DNA of 37,913 bases from an uncultured Ruminococcus sp. Lineage in GTDB: Bacteria; Bacillota; Clostridia; Monoglobales; Monoglobaceae. The notes below the pieces were generated by a model, which was given only the letters and a program-made list of their open reading frames with translations, had not been told where the DNA came from and made no database searches. The position numbers and the translations under genes were made by a program. This document shows, in pieces, positions 1-5,599 of this stretch. The stretch lies in the NCBI GenBank assembly GCA_902797885.1, contig CADBUP010000186.1, positions 1-37,913 on the forward strand. Reading direction: 5' to 3'. The first letter of the stretch is position 1. Every line of letters starts with the position of its first letter.

Positions 1-306
1 AAGGGCGTGAGCAAGGTGCTGGTATCGGCGCAAATGATGGTTTTGGCAAATACTAAAGCAGGGCTTTGTTACATAAGAATTGCTAAAAATAACGGCAATG
101 ATGTGCTGGCTTGGTGTATTCAAACTGTGCCGGCGGGAGGGCGTTCAATTCTTAGCATCGCGCCAACGCTTGTAAATGTGGCCGAGAATGATGTAATAAA
201 TATGTATTACTATGTACCGGATTCTGATGACCACATATATGGTTCGCAAATAAGCAGCGCAACCACCGGCTCGCTTACATGGATGACGGTTGATGTGGCT
301 GGATAA
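1..306 (+). CDS. Tail protein, C-terminal fragment (start outside window)
   Basis: The frame is open from the first base to the TAA at 304-306 and has no ribosome site of its own, so this is the 3' end of a gene that starts outside the window. The 101 visible residues alternate hydrophobic strands with small loops (VLVSAQMMVLANTKAG, then VNVAENDVINMYYY). This is the look of the beta-sandwich, C1q/TNF-like head domain found at the ends of many phage tail-tip proteins. It is followed at once by a holin-like gene, the usual neighbour of the last tail gene. The open DUF859-like tail gene at the right edge of the window is the natural N-terminal partner. Joined base to base the two are out of phase, so bases are missing. 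The family call is inference. Confidence 0.6.
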   Translation, partial: KGVSKVLVSAQMMVLANTKAGLCYIRIAKNNGNDVLAWCIQTVPAGGRSILSIAPTLVNVAENDVINMYYYVPDSDDHIYGSQISSATTGSLTWMTVDVAG

Positions 307-308
307 AG

Positions 309-317
309 TGTTATAAT
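309..317 (+). promoter_or_regulatory. Extended -10 promoter before the holin-like gene
   Basis: TGTTATAAT is a perfect extended -10 (TGnTATAAT) just after the stop of the tail gene. The predicted start of transcription, about 7 bases downstream, falls almost on the start codon at 328, so any mRNA leader would be extremely short. Confidence 0.55.
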
Positions 318-327
318 GGGAGCAGAT

Positions 328-696
328 ATGGAACAGATGCCAGTAGGACAATTTATCGGAATCGCAGTGGCCATTATAGCGGGTCTAGTGGGCTTTATTA
401 AAGGCATTGAGTATTTAGCCGGTAAAATAGGCAAAGCAGCTACAAACTGGCTTCAAAAAGGGCTAGAACCGGTAAATAAAAAGCTCGATGCCATAGATAA
501 AAAAGTAGTGGCAAACGAGCTAGAAAGCAATAAGACTATATTGGTGCGATTTATGGCTGATATTAAAAACGGCGAGAAACTAACCGACATTGAAACCGAG
601 CGCTTGCATGAAACTTATGAGCGATATACGCAGCTTGGCGGCAATAGCTACATTCACACGGAATGGGAGCGGCTAACAAAAGAAGGCAAGATTTAA
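328..696 (+). CDS. Small holin-like membrane protein
   Basis: A 122-residue protein with one hydrophobic segment near the N-terminus (residues about 8-24, QFIGIAVAIIAGLVGFI) followed by a charged, helical tail rich in Lys and Glu. That shape, and the place right after the last tail gene, resemble small phage holin or lysis-accessory proteins, but no family motif is certain. I chose ATG 328 because GGGAG at 318-322 sits 5 bases before it. The in-frame ATG at 316 overlaps the -10 box. A terminator follows immediately. A second holin candidate lies beside the endolysin at 11.9 kb, so this one might instead be an antiholin or a tail-linked membrane protein. Confidence 0.6.
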   Translation: MEQMPVGQFIGIAVAIIAGLVGFIKGIEYLAGKIGKAATNWLQKGLEPVNKKLDAIDKKVVANELESNKTILVRFMADIKNGEKLTDIETERLHETYERYTQLGGNSYIHTEWERLTKEGKI

Positions 697-720
697 GACG
701 ATAAAAGTATCGTCTTTTTT
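695..720 (+). terminator. Rho-independent terminator
   Basis: AAGACGAT and ATCGTCTT form an 8-bp stem with a six-base loop, followed by a T run. It overlaps the stop of the holin-like gene and ends the late tail transcript. Confidence 0.85.
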
Positions 721-721
721 G

Positions 722-730
722 TGCTAAAAT
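722..730 (+). promoter_or_regulatory. Extended -10 promoter (TGCTAAAAT)
   Basis: TGCTAAAAT fits the TGnTAAAAT pattern seen before many genes here. It lies directly after a terminator and about 40 bases before the AGGAGG ribosome site of the next gene. Confidence 0.5.
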
Positions 731-808
731 AAAAATAGTGGCACATTAAAATGCAGGAGGTTTGCACCATGAAAAAAGCTAAAAAACGCAACCGGCAACG
801 CTGCACTA

Positions 809-1171
809 ATGGAAGTCGCACAGACTTCCACCACTAGGCATTTCCTCTATCAAAAACGCCACTGGCAGCAAGGATATGCCAGAGCCTTACGAGAACATTG
901 GTATTGTGGCGCTTATATACCTCAACAAACACTCCACAGAATCATACACAGCAAGCTGCATGATATACCAGTGCCAAACGGCAGAGATTGCAAGCGAGCT
1001 TATGACGAGCTGATTCGGCGGGAGCGGGAAGGGCTTATAACGCGCGATGATACTCCAATGCAAAAGCTAGAATTTCTTGTCGAGATGTTTAAAGACTCAT
1101 GCCACGCAACCACTGCCATGCTATTATGGCAAAAGCAAATCATAGACAAATTCTATAAAAATGTGCCATGA
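809..1171 (+). CDS. Unknown protein, probably frameshifted; true start likely at 769
   Basis: The open frame from ATG 809 encodes 120 residues of no family I recognise, rich in aromatic and basic residues. ATG 809 has no ribosome site. A strong AGGAGG (755-760) serves an ATG at 769 eight bases later, but that frame ends after 22 codons at 835-837, having overlapped this one. Removing one A from the A6 run right after ATG 769 joins the two frames and gives a single protein of about 133 residues beginning MKKLKNATGNAALMEV. The gene may therefore carry a one-base insertion (real or an assembly error), or be expressed by slippage on the A run. It stands alone between two terminators with its own promoter, which suggests an accessory gene. 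Confidence 0.55.
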   Translation: MEVAQTSTTRHFLYQKRHWQQGYARALREHWYCGAYIPQQTLHRIIHSKLHDIPVPNGRDCKRAYDELIRREREGLITRDDTPMQKLEFLVEMFKDSCHATTAMLLWQKQIIDKFYKNVP

Positions 1172-1176
1172 ACCTT

Positions 1177-1203
1177 AAACCCCTCAAAAATGAGGGGTTT
1201 TTC
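1177..1203 (+). terminator. Rho-independent terminator
   Basis: AAACCCCTCA and TGAGGGGTTT form a perfect 10-bp stem with a four-base AAAA loop. It lies just after the stop at 1169-1171 and has T bases at its 3' side. Confidence 0.85.
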
Positions 1204-1385
1204 CATGATAAAGATACCGTCTTTTTTGTTTTGGCTTAATGTCGTAAAATATCTTATTCCACTTTTAAGCCCGAAGTTGGAATAAATGACAACCATATTC
1301 CACGTTTTGTTTACATTCGTGGAAATATGTAAACACTTTTCCACATTTGCACCGAGTTTTCCACAGGACATAAATGTCCTAACCA

Positions 1386-1471
1386 CAAAAAAGCGCCCAC
1401 ATTTCCAAGAATAGGGCGCAGGAGTGACCACAGTTGCTTGGACAACCGTACCCGGTGGAAGGGCTGCCACT
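1386..1471 (-). ncRNA. Candidate small structured RNA A (about 85 nt)
   Basis: A minus-strand transcript is bounded by an extended -10 box (1478-1486) and a terminator (1387-1419). The RNA can fold with an outer stem (AGTGGC at the 5' end with GTCACT), enclosing two hairpins (CCC/GGG, and GGTTG/CAACT), followed by the terminator hairpin: a three-way junction plus tail. The frame on this strand is open by chance, but it would read through the terminator and lacks a ribosome site, so an RNA product is more likely. Function unknown. It lies opposite the intergenic region before the LysM-CAP gene. Confidence 0.5.
1387..1419 (-). terminator. Minus-strand terminator of small RNA A
   Basis: Read on the minus strand, GCGCCC and GGGCGC form a stem around a 15-base loop, followed by six T bases. 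No protein gene points this way here, so it implies a minus-strand transcript ending near 1387. Confidence 0.7.
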
Positions 1472-1477
1472 AACAAA

Positions 1478-1486
1478 ATTATATCA
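1478..1486 (-). promoter_or_regulatory. Minus-strand extended -10 for small RNA A
   Basis: On the minus strand this reads TGATATAAT, a perfect extended -10. It follows directly after the T run that ends small RNA B, so the two RNA units are packed head to tail. Confidence 0.6.
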
Positions 1487-1610
1487 CAAAAAAATGGTGA
1501 GCTGCTGCCAACATGATAAGGCGGCTCTGCTTCTAGAAAGCACGCGGCTCTGCTACGTTTGGCGGTTCAGATTAGCGTTAGCTAGTATAGCTAGTCCTAC
1601 ATGACCAAGT
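1487..1610 (-). ncRNA. Candidate small RNA B (about 124 nt) with a repeated AGCAGAGCCGC motif
   Basis: The extended -10 on the minus strand at 1617-1625 predicts a start near 1610, and a seven-T run at 1488-1494 predicts the end. The RNA carries two exact copies of AGCAGAGCCGC (plus-strand positions 1521-1531 and 1544-1554), separated by a small hairpin-forming GCTTTCTAGAAGC. A weak terminator stem (GAGC/GCTC and GCC/GGC) precedes the T run. There is no open reading frame of note. The core of the repeat reappears in the hairpin at 11579-11600. Function unknown; regulatory RNA is inference. Confidence 0.45.
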
Positions 1611-1616
1611 AACACT

Positions 1617-1625
1617 ATTATAACA
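1617..1625 (-). promoter_or_regulatory. Minus-strand extended -10 for small RNA B
   Basis: On the minus strand this reads TGTTATAAT. It sits just downstream (minus sense) of the hairpin at 1633-1651, which would insulate it from upstream transcription. Confidence 0.55.
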
Positions 1626-1632
1626 CAAAAAG

Positions 1633-1651
1633 CCGTTACAAATTGTAACGG
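1633..1651. terminator. Two-way terminator hairpin
   Basis: CCGTTAC and GTAACGG form a 7-bp stem with a five-base loop. It has A bases on the left (AAAAAG) and TTT on the right, so it can act on both strands. Confidence 0.55.
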
Positions 1652-1733
1652 TTTCTGCGTACTTGATAGGGTCTAATGGGCTTACTAATACATAATAACA
1701 GTTGTGAATATATGTGTCAAATGGGCGCAAAAT

Positions 1734-2405
1734 ATGACTATGAAAAATACACTTTTTATCTTAATCGCTATGTTGTTTTTACTCATTGGAACGCCACACG
1801 CAAAAGCTCAACATTGCGACACGCAAAAGGGCGATAGTATGTGGCGAATTGCTAAACGCTACAAGATCCCATTTCATGTGATTCTGGACTTAAATAGACA
1901 CTATCCTAATCCGGATTTAATTCATCCTAACGATGACATTCAGCTTCCAGATGGCGAGCATGGCCAAAGCACGCTAGAAGCTAATAACGACAAAGGGCTT
2001 GAAATTGCGGAGCAGGCCGGCTCTACCGTGCAAGCTAGTGAAGTGCTGCAATTGGTTAATAAGGAGCGTGCAAAACAAGGATTGAAGGCTCTCACGCTGT
2101 CTAATGAGCTAACAAATGTGGCCACTATCAAAGCCAAGGATATGCGCGACAAAAACTACTTTGACCATACCAGTCCGACTTATGGCTCGCCGTTTGACAT
2201 GATGCGCCGGTTTGGGATTCAGTACACTAGCGCTGGCGAAAACATTGCAGCCGGCCAAAGAAGCGCGCAAGAGGTTATGGATTCATGGATGAATAGCAGC
2301 GGCCACCGCGCCAACATTCTCAATAAAGATTATGAGCAGCTAGGCGTGGGATATGTAGAGGGCGGCAGCTATAAAACTTATTGGGTGCAGATGTTTAAAA
2401 AATAA
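1734..2405 (+). CDS. Secreted LysM and CAP (SCP/PR1, YkwD-like) domain protein
   Basis: About 223 residues. A signal peptide is clear: basic start, hydrophobic run (FILIAMLFLLIG), and an AKA-Q cleavage site. A LysM-like wall-binding segment follows (GDSMWRIAKRYKI ... LIHPNDDIQLP). The C-terminal half is a CAP domain with its signature runs: LVNKERAKQGLKAL, then YFDHTSPTYGSPFDMM, GENIAAGQ, and SGHRANILNKDYEQLGVGY. Bacterial CAP proteins of the YkwD type are exported; their biochemical role is not settled. ATG 1734 gives a compact signal peptide; a GTG at 1704 in the same frame would add ten polar residues. No good ribosome site is seen for any start. The gene is flanked by terminators and is not a phage structural or replication gene, so it is likely a host-altering (lysogenic conversion) gene. 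Confidence 0.85.
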   Translation: MTMKNTLFILIAMLFLLIGTPHAKAQHCDTQKGDSMWRIAKRYKIPFHVILDLNRHYPNPDLIHPNDDIQLPDGEHGQSTLEANNDKGLEIAEQAGSTVQASEVLQLVNKERAKQGLKALTLSNELTNVATIKAKDMRDKNYFDHTSPTYGSPFDMMRRFGIQYTSAGENIAAGQRSAQEVMDSWMNSSGHRANILNKDYEQLGVGYVEGGSYKTYWVQMFKK

Positions 2406-2457
2406 CTATCTGGCAATAATGTTAATGGGGTTGTAGTAGTCTCCTTTGATTTCGTTT

Positions 2458-2481
2458 GGCCGCTCATTTGGGCGGTCTTTT
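2458..2481 (+). terminator. Rho-independent terminator after the CAP gene
   Basis: GGCCGC and GCGGTC pair (one G-T) around an eight-base loop, followed by TTTT. Confidence 0.65.
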
Positions 2482-2510
2482 GCTTGTGGAAAACTATCAG
2501 AAAATTGCGC

Positions 2511-2549
2511 TAAAATACTATTGCAATATATGTAATACTGACATATAAT
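2511..2549 (+). promoter_or_regulatory. Early operon promoter region
   Basis: Two -10 candidates precede the early genes: TAAAAT at 2511-2516 and TATAAT at 2544-2549. The first has a TGTGGAAAA box ending 17 bases upstream (2485-2493). Which one is used is not known. Confidence 0.45.
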
Positions 2550-2575
2550 GGAAATAACAAGATAAACGAAAGGGC

Positions 2576-2725
2576 ATGATGCAAAAAATAGACGAAACCA
2601 AGTACAAAAACGAGCTAATGACTAAGCTCTATACTATTTGGGAAGACAAAACAATACCATTGGTTTATCGCCAATGGGTTCGACAAGTAGCAATATACAT
2701 AATGCGTAAGGAGCGGAACAAATGA
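2576..2725 (+). CDS. Small early protein of unknown function (49 aa)
   Basis: The ORF starts with a double ATG (2576 and 2579) after GAAAGGG and ends in TGA at 2723-2725, overlapping the ATG of the ERF gene in the ATGA arrangement used throughout this operon. The protein is short and charged, with a Trp-rich middle (YTIWEDKTIPLVYRQWVRQ). It is the first gene of the early operon. I recognise no family. The tight coupling and ribosome site are the reasons to call it a gene. Confidence 0.6.
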   Translation: MMQKIDETKYKNELMTKLYTIWEDKTIPLVYRQWVRQVAIYIMRKERNK

Positions 2726-3312
2726 GTACAAATGTCAAAAAGAAAAGCACAGCGAAAGGCACGAAATTTAGCTACAAATACACAGACCTTGCCACCATCC
2801 ACGAGGAACTAGAAGCGCAAGACATTACATACTACCAGTACACCGAGTTTGACGAAAAGGCGAAAGCCGATTACATCTACACGGTCATCATGAAGGATGG
2901 CACGGAATCGAAACCGCTTCGTGGGGTGAAAATTGTAGCTGGCGAAACGCTGGCCGGCGGCAATGCTGCGCAGCAATACGGAAGCGCTTTGACCTATGCG
3001 CGCCGCTATTCGCTACTAATGGCACTTGGATGGGCCACTGAGGACGATGACGGTGCAAGCGCGGGAGTTGCTCCGGCAAAACCACAGAACCAGCACTACC
3101 AAGGTCATGCAGATGGTCGGCTAGACTTTGACTCGCTTAAATCATGGCTTGCCAAATTAAACACGGTTGATGATGCCATGGCGGCGAAAGAAAAATGCTT
3201 AGAAAAATACCCAGATATGACCGAAAAACAAAGCGGAGCGGTAGCACGCATCTTTGCAGAGCGCATAGACCAGATTGAGCAAGAGGGCGGCAGAGTGCCG
3301 AGTAATTGGTAA
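2722..3312 (+). CDS. erf: ERF-family single-strand annealing recombinase
   Basis: 196 residues. The central part matches the ERF family (named after phage P22 Erf): AQQYGSALTYARRYSLLMALG followed by acidic EDDDG is the family hallmark (about residues 85-115). ERF proteins bind single-stranded DNA and anneal complementary strands, serving phage recombination and circularisation. Before this lies FSYKYTDLATIHEEL, also typical (the K-Y-x-x-L-x-x-I pattern). The C-terminal third is a poorly conserved helical tail. It overlaps the preceding small ORF by 4 bases and is followed by RusA, so annealing and junction resolution are paired in one operon, a common phage pairing. Confidence 0.9.
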   Translation: MSTNVKKKSTAKGTKFSYKYTDLATIHEELEAQDITYYQYTEFDEKAKADYIYTVIMKDGTESKPLRGVKIVAGETLAGGNAAQQYGSALTYARRYSLLMALGWATEDDDGASAGVAPAKPQNQHYQGHADGRLDFDSLKSWLAKLNTVDDAMAAKEKCLEKYPDMTEKQSGAVARIFAERIDQIEQEGGRVPSNW

Positions 3313-3328
3313 AAAATAAGGAGGCTTA

Positions 3329-3754
3329 ATGAACGAAATAACACTTACGTATCATGGCGTGATATACAGCAAAAAGAACAGCAAGCGCATTGTGATGAAC
3401 TGGCGGACTCGTAAACCCATTATTGTGTCGAATCGCAACGCTAAGAACCAAGAAGCTGCAATGGCGTGGGAGTTTAGGGAACAAGCGCGTAAAGAGGGAT
3501 GGGAAGCGCTATCAAACCCCAAAGACGGCTCAGAGCGCCAATATCATATAAGCATTAAGCTTTGGCAAAAGGATTTGCGCCGGCGTGATTTAGATAACCA
3601 AGCCACGGCTATTTTAGATGGCTTGGTGGCCGCTGGCGTGATTCCAGATGATTGCTGCGATATAGTGCCGAAGCTATCAATCGAATATCGAGGCGTAAAT
3701 TGTGATGACCCAAGAGCAGAAGTTAAGATAAAGGAAATAGTATGGATGGTTTAG
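3329..3754 (+). CDS. rusA: RusA-like Holliday junction endonuclease
   Basis: 141 residues with the RusA core: YSKKNSKRI near the N-terminus, and RRRDLDNQATAILDGLVAAGVIPDD with the metal-binding Asp residues (DLDN, and the later DD). RusA proteins are dimeric, metal-dependent resolvases that cut Holliday junctions. Ribosome site AAGGAGG lies 5 bases before ATG 3329. The gene follows ERF in the operon and overlaps the next ORF by 13 bases. Length is normal for the family (about 120-140). Confidence 0.9.
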   Translation: MNEITLTYHGVIYSKKNSKRIVMNWRTRKPIIVSNRNAKNQEAAMAWEFREQARKEGWEALSNPKDGSERQYHISIKLWQKDLRRRDLDNQATAILDGLVAAGVIPDDCCDIVPKLSIEYRGVNCDDPRAEVKIKEIVWMV

Positions 3755-3948
3755 AAATTGGCGGTATCTTTTACGGCGGTGATATAGAAAAAGCTATGCA
3801 AGAATCTCACACGATTGTCATGGACTCCGCAAAGAAAGTGTATGGGTATCACGATTTTGGCGGTGAGGTTATGCGCATAATTAAGACAACCATTGAATGT
3901 TATGAGGAATGTCTTATAGAAAGGCTGAAAAATGATAACGGAAGCTAA
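3742..3948 (+). CDS. Small early protein of unknown function (68 aa)
   Basis: ATG 3742 lies inside the 3' end of rusA and follows AAGGAAA, and the TAA at 3946-3948 lies inside the next gene, so it sits in a chain of overlapping genes. The sequence is acidic, with Cys residues (TIECYEECLIERLK) in a predicted C-terminal helix. I see no known motif. The call as a gene rests on the overlaps and intact frame. Confidence 0.6.
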   Translation: MDGLEIGGIFYGGDIEKAMQESHTIVMDSAKKVYGYHDFGGEVMRIIKTTIECYEECLIERLKNDNGS

Positions 3949-4135
3949 TAAAAGAGCATCTAAGAAGTACAACGAAAAAAACACCACCATGCTTTCGCTA
4001 AGGCTCAATAAAAAGACTGATGCGGATATATTGCAGTGCTTAGAGAAAATAGGCAATAAGCAAGGATACATAAAAAAGTTAATCCGTAAAGATTTAATAA
4101 AAGAGGTTATTCGCAAGGATTTAGGAGGAATATGA
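3932..4135 (+). CDS. Ribbon-helix-helix-like DNA-binding protein
   Basis: 67 residues. After a short basic lead (ITEANKRASKKYNEKN) comes a beta strand (TMLSLRLNKKTD) and two helices (ADILQCLEKIGNKQGYIKKLIRKDL). This is the layout of Arc/CopG-type ribbon-helix-helix proteins, which bind DNA operators as dimers. The NKQGYIKxLIRKD run is common in small phage and mobile-element proteins of this type. The last codons overlap the next start (ATGA), and its end encodes the ribosome site TTAGGAGG. Likely a regulator of this operon or of lysogeny genes; the target is unknown. Confidence 0.65.
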   Translation: MITEANKRASKKYNEKNTTMLSLRLNKKTDADILQCLEKIGNKQGYIKKLIRKDLIKEVIRKDLGGI

Positions 4136-4278
4136 GTAGAGCGGAAATAAATAATTGTGCTGCTATCAATGCTAACAGCGCTGGTGATGCTGATTATTTC
4201 AGAGCCAAAAGAGAGGCATACAAAGAAATGGCGGACGCTATTAGAAGAAGAAAGGAAATGCATGAAACTCAAGAATAA
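4132..4278 (+). CDS. Small early protein of unknown function (48 aa)
   Basis: A strong AGGAGGAAT ribosome site precedes ATG 4132, which overlaps the stop of the RHH gene (ATGA). The 48-residue product is polar and mostly helical (YFRAKREAYKEMADAIRRRK). It overlaps the next gene by 17 bases. No family recognised. Confidence 0.6.
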   Translation: MSRAEINNCAAINANSAGDADYFRAKREAYKEMADAIRRRKEMHETQE

Positions 4279-4720
4279 GAAAACTGGGGAGATAATAAAA
4301 GTCGAAAGTTTAGATGTAGACTCCCCAACAGAAGGGATTGTAGGCATTCCAAGCTTTGATAGAAAAGGTAGTTATACTTCCCTCGCCGAACTGAATGAGG
4401 AGTGGGAAGATTACGAAGAACCGAAAGAGTATTGGGCTATTGACCAATTTGGAGAGCCAATAAATGTAACTGGTTTAAGTAGGTTCCAGCTTGAAAAATT
4501 ACGACAATATGGGAATGATTTTGAAACCAAAGAAGAAGCCGAGAAAGCAGTGGAAAAGCTCAAGGCTTGGAAACGGCTGAAAGATAAAGGGTTTAGGTTT
4601 AACCGCAGGTATAAACCTAATTATGGAGAGATTTTCGTTATAGAGTGTAGATTGCCAAAGGAGACACTAATTGTCGATGTGGTTGAAGACCTAGACTTGC
4701 TTTTCGGAGGTGAAGAATGA
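4262..4720 (+). CDS. Phage early protein with KLKAWKRLKDKGFRF motif, unknown function
   Basis: 152 residues from ATG 4262, chosen because AAAGGAA lies just upstream and the protein then starts like related phage proteins (MKLKNKKTGEIIKVESLD). An acidic middle (LAELNEEWEDYEEPKEYW) is followed by the conserved-looking FETKEEAEKAVEKLKAWKRL run. Proteins with this last run occur in many phage and prophage early regions, but I know no function. Its end (LLFGGEE) and the underlying bases GGAGGTGAAGAATGAG match the ends of the two YopX genes that follow, so the same 3' cassette gives the ribosome site for each next gene. Confidence 0.7.
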   Translation: MKLKNKKTGEIIKVESLDVDSPTEGIVGIPSFDRKGSYTSLAELNEEWEDYEEPKEYWAIDQFGEPINVTGLSRFQLEKLRQYGNDFETKEEAEKAVEKLKAWKRLKDKGFRFNRRYKPNYGEIFVIECRLPKETLIVDVVEDLDLLFGGEE

Positions 4721-5085
4721 GTAGAGAAATTAAGTTTAGAGTGTGGGACAAGAATAAGCAAAATTATCTCGTTGACGACAGAGGTTTCCGTTTGATGTAT
4801 CTACGAAACGGATCAACACGGTTTTTTAATCCCGAAGTGTGGGAATTTGAGCAATACACTGGTCTAAAAGACAAGAACGGCAAAGAGATTTATGAGGGGG
4901 ATATTATGCGTTATGACGCTATAGACTACAAAGTTTTGTGGGCAGATTATTACGCTGGATTTGAAACCAAGAGGCTAAACAGCCCATGGAATAACGCCGG
5001 TCTTACTTTGCACTTCCTTGCAAGTGTAGGTAGAGTCATCGGCAACATCCACGAAAACCCAGAGCTATTAGGAGGTGAAGAATGA
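4717..5085 (+). CDS. YopX-family protein, copy 1
   Basis: 122 residues with the YopX signature: SREIKFRVWDK at the start, EQYTGLKDKNGKEIYEGDI in the middle and VIGNIHENPELL at the end. YopX proteins are common in phages of Gram-positive bacteria; their function is not known. It overlaps both neighbours by 4 bases (ATGA). The next gene is a paralogue with a different central region, so the pair arose by tandem duplication. Confidence 0.88.
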   Translation: MSREIKFRVWDKNKQNYLVDDRGFRLMYLRNGSTRFFNPEVWEFEQYTGLKDKNGKEIYEGDIMRYDAIDYKVLWADYYAGFETKRLNSPWNNAGLTLHFLASVGRVIGNIHENPELLGGEE

Positions 5086-5086
5086 G
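5035..5086 (+). repeat. 52-bp direct repeat, copy 1 (end of YopX 1)
   Basis: Identical, base for base, to 5412-5463. It covers the codons VIGNIHENPELLGGEE, the embedded ribosome site GGAGGTGAAG and the next start codon. A shorter form ends the gene before (4704-4722). Confidence 0.9.
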
Positions 5087-5462
5087 TAGAGAAATTAAGT
5101 TTAGAGCTTGGGATAAAGAAGAAAAAGAATATTACTACGATGCAGAATATACATACGATTTTCTGTGTAGTGGCCGTGGATGCTATGCCGATTCGTTTGG
5201 CGACTTATTAGCACATCCAGAGAGATGTGTAGTCGAGCAATACACTGGCCTCAAAGACAAGAACGGCAAAGAGATATATGAGGGGGATATAGTAGATGAT
5301 GGATTTTCCCGTATTTGCGAAATTGGATGGTCAGAGCATTCTGCGTCATTTGAGGCGGCAGACAAAAATGGGTTTTTGTCAAATCTTTGGCTTGCATCTA
5401 AATATGGTGAGGTCATCGGCAACATCCACGAAAACCCAGAGCTATTAGGAGGTGAAGAATGA
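5082..5462 (+). CDS. YopX-family protein, copy 2
   Basis: 126 residues, a paralogue of the preceding gene: same MSREIKFR start, same EQYTGLKDKNGKEIYEGDIV core, same VIGNIHENPELLGGEE end. The first third and the segment after the core differ strongly. The last 52 bases are identical to those of copy 1, whereas the middles are diverged, which suggests recent exchange or strong constraint at the ends. Function unknown. Confidence 0.88.
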   Translation: MSREIKFRAWDKEEKEYYYDAEYTYDFLCSGRGCYADSFGDLLAHPERCVVEQYTGLKDKNGKEIYEGDIVDDGFSRICEIGWSEHSASFEAADKNGFLSNLWLASKYGEVIGNIHENPELLGGEE

Positions 5463-5463
5463 G
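5412..5463 (+). repeat. 52-bp direct repeat, copy 2 (end of YopX 2)
   Basis: Exact second copy of 5035-5086, again spanning the gene end, ribosome site and next start. Confidence 0.9.
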
Positions 5464-5599
5464 TTTAGACTATGATTTATTTGTGATTGACCCCAATAAT
5501 GGTGACACCACACTATCGCAGCTCCGCGATTGCATTAAAGATGCGCTGGAAACACTAGAAAGACGAATAGCAAAAATAGAGGATGATTATAAATTATGA
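5459..5599 (+). CDS. Small helical protein of unknown function (46 aa)
   Basis: ATG 5459 uses the repeat-borne AGGAGG site, overlaps YopX 2 by 4 bases, and its TGA (5597-5599) overlaps the next ATG. The 46-residue product has a C-terminal amphipathic helix (LRDCIKDALETLERRIAKIEDD), perhaps a short coiled coil. No family recognised. Confidence 0.6.
   Translation: MSLDYDLFVIDPNNGDTTLSQLRDCIKDALETLERRIAKIEDDYKL

Noticed and set aside
1153-1476. Minus-strand 107-codon open frame
   Set aside because: It begins with TTG at the predicted small RNA start, runs through two terminator hairpins and has no ribosome site or protein-like pattern. The RNA reading is simpler.
1521-1554. Two copies of GCGGCTCTGCT as a mini CRISPR
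   Set aside because: Only two 11-base copies, no cas genes and no third unit; treated as an RNA motif.
3751-4347. Long minus-strand open frame of 198 codons
   Set aside because: Shadow of four overlapping plus-strand early genes with ribosome sites; composition (Ser/Phe/Leu rich) is typical of antisense frames.
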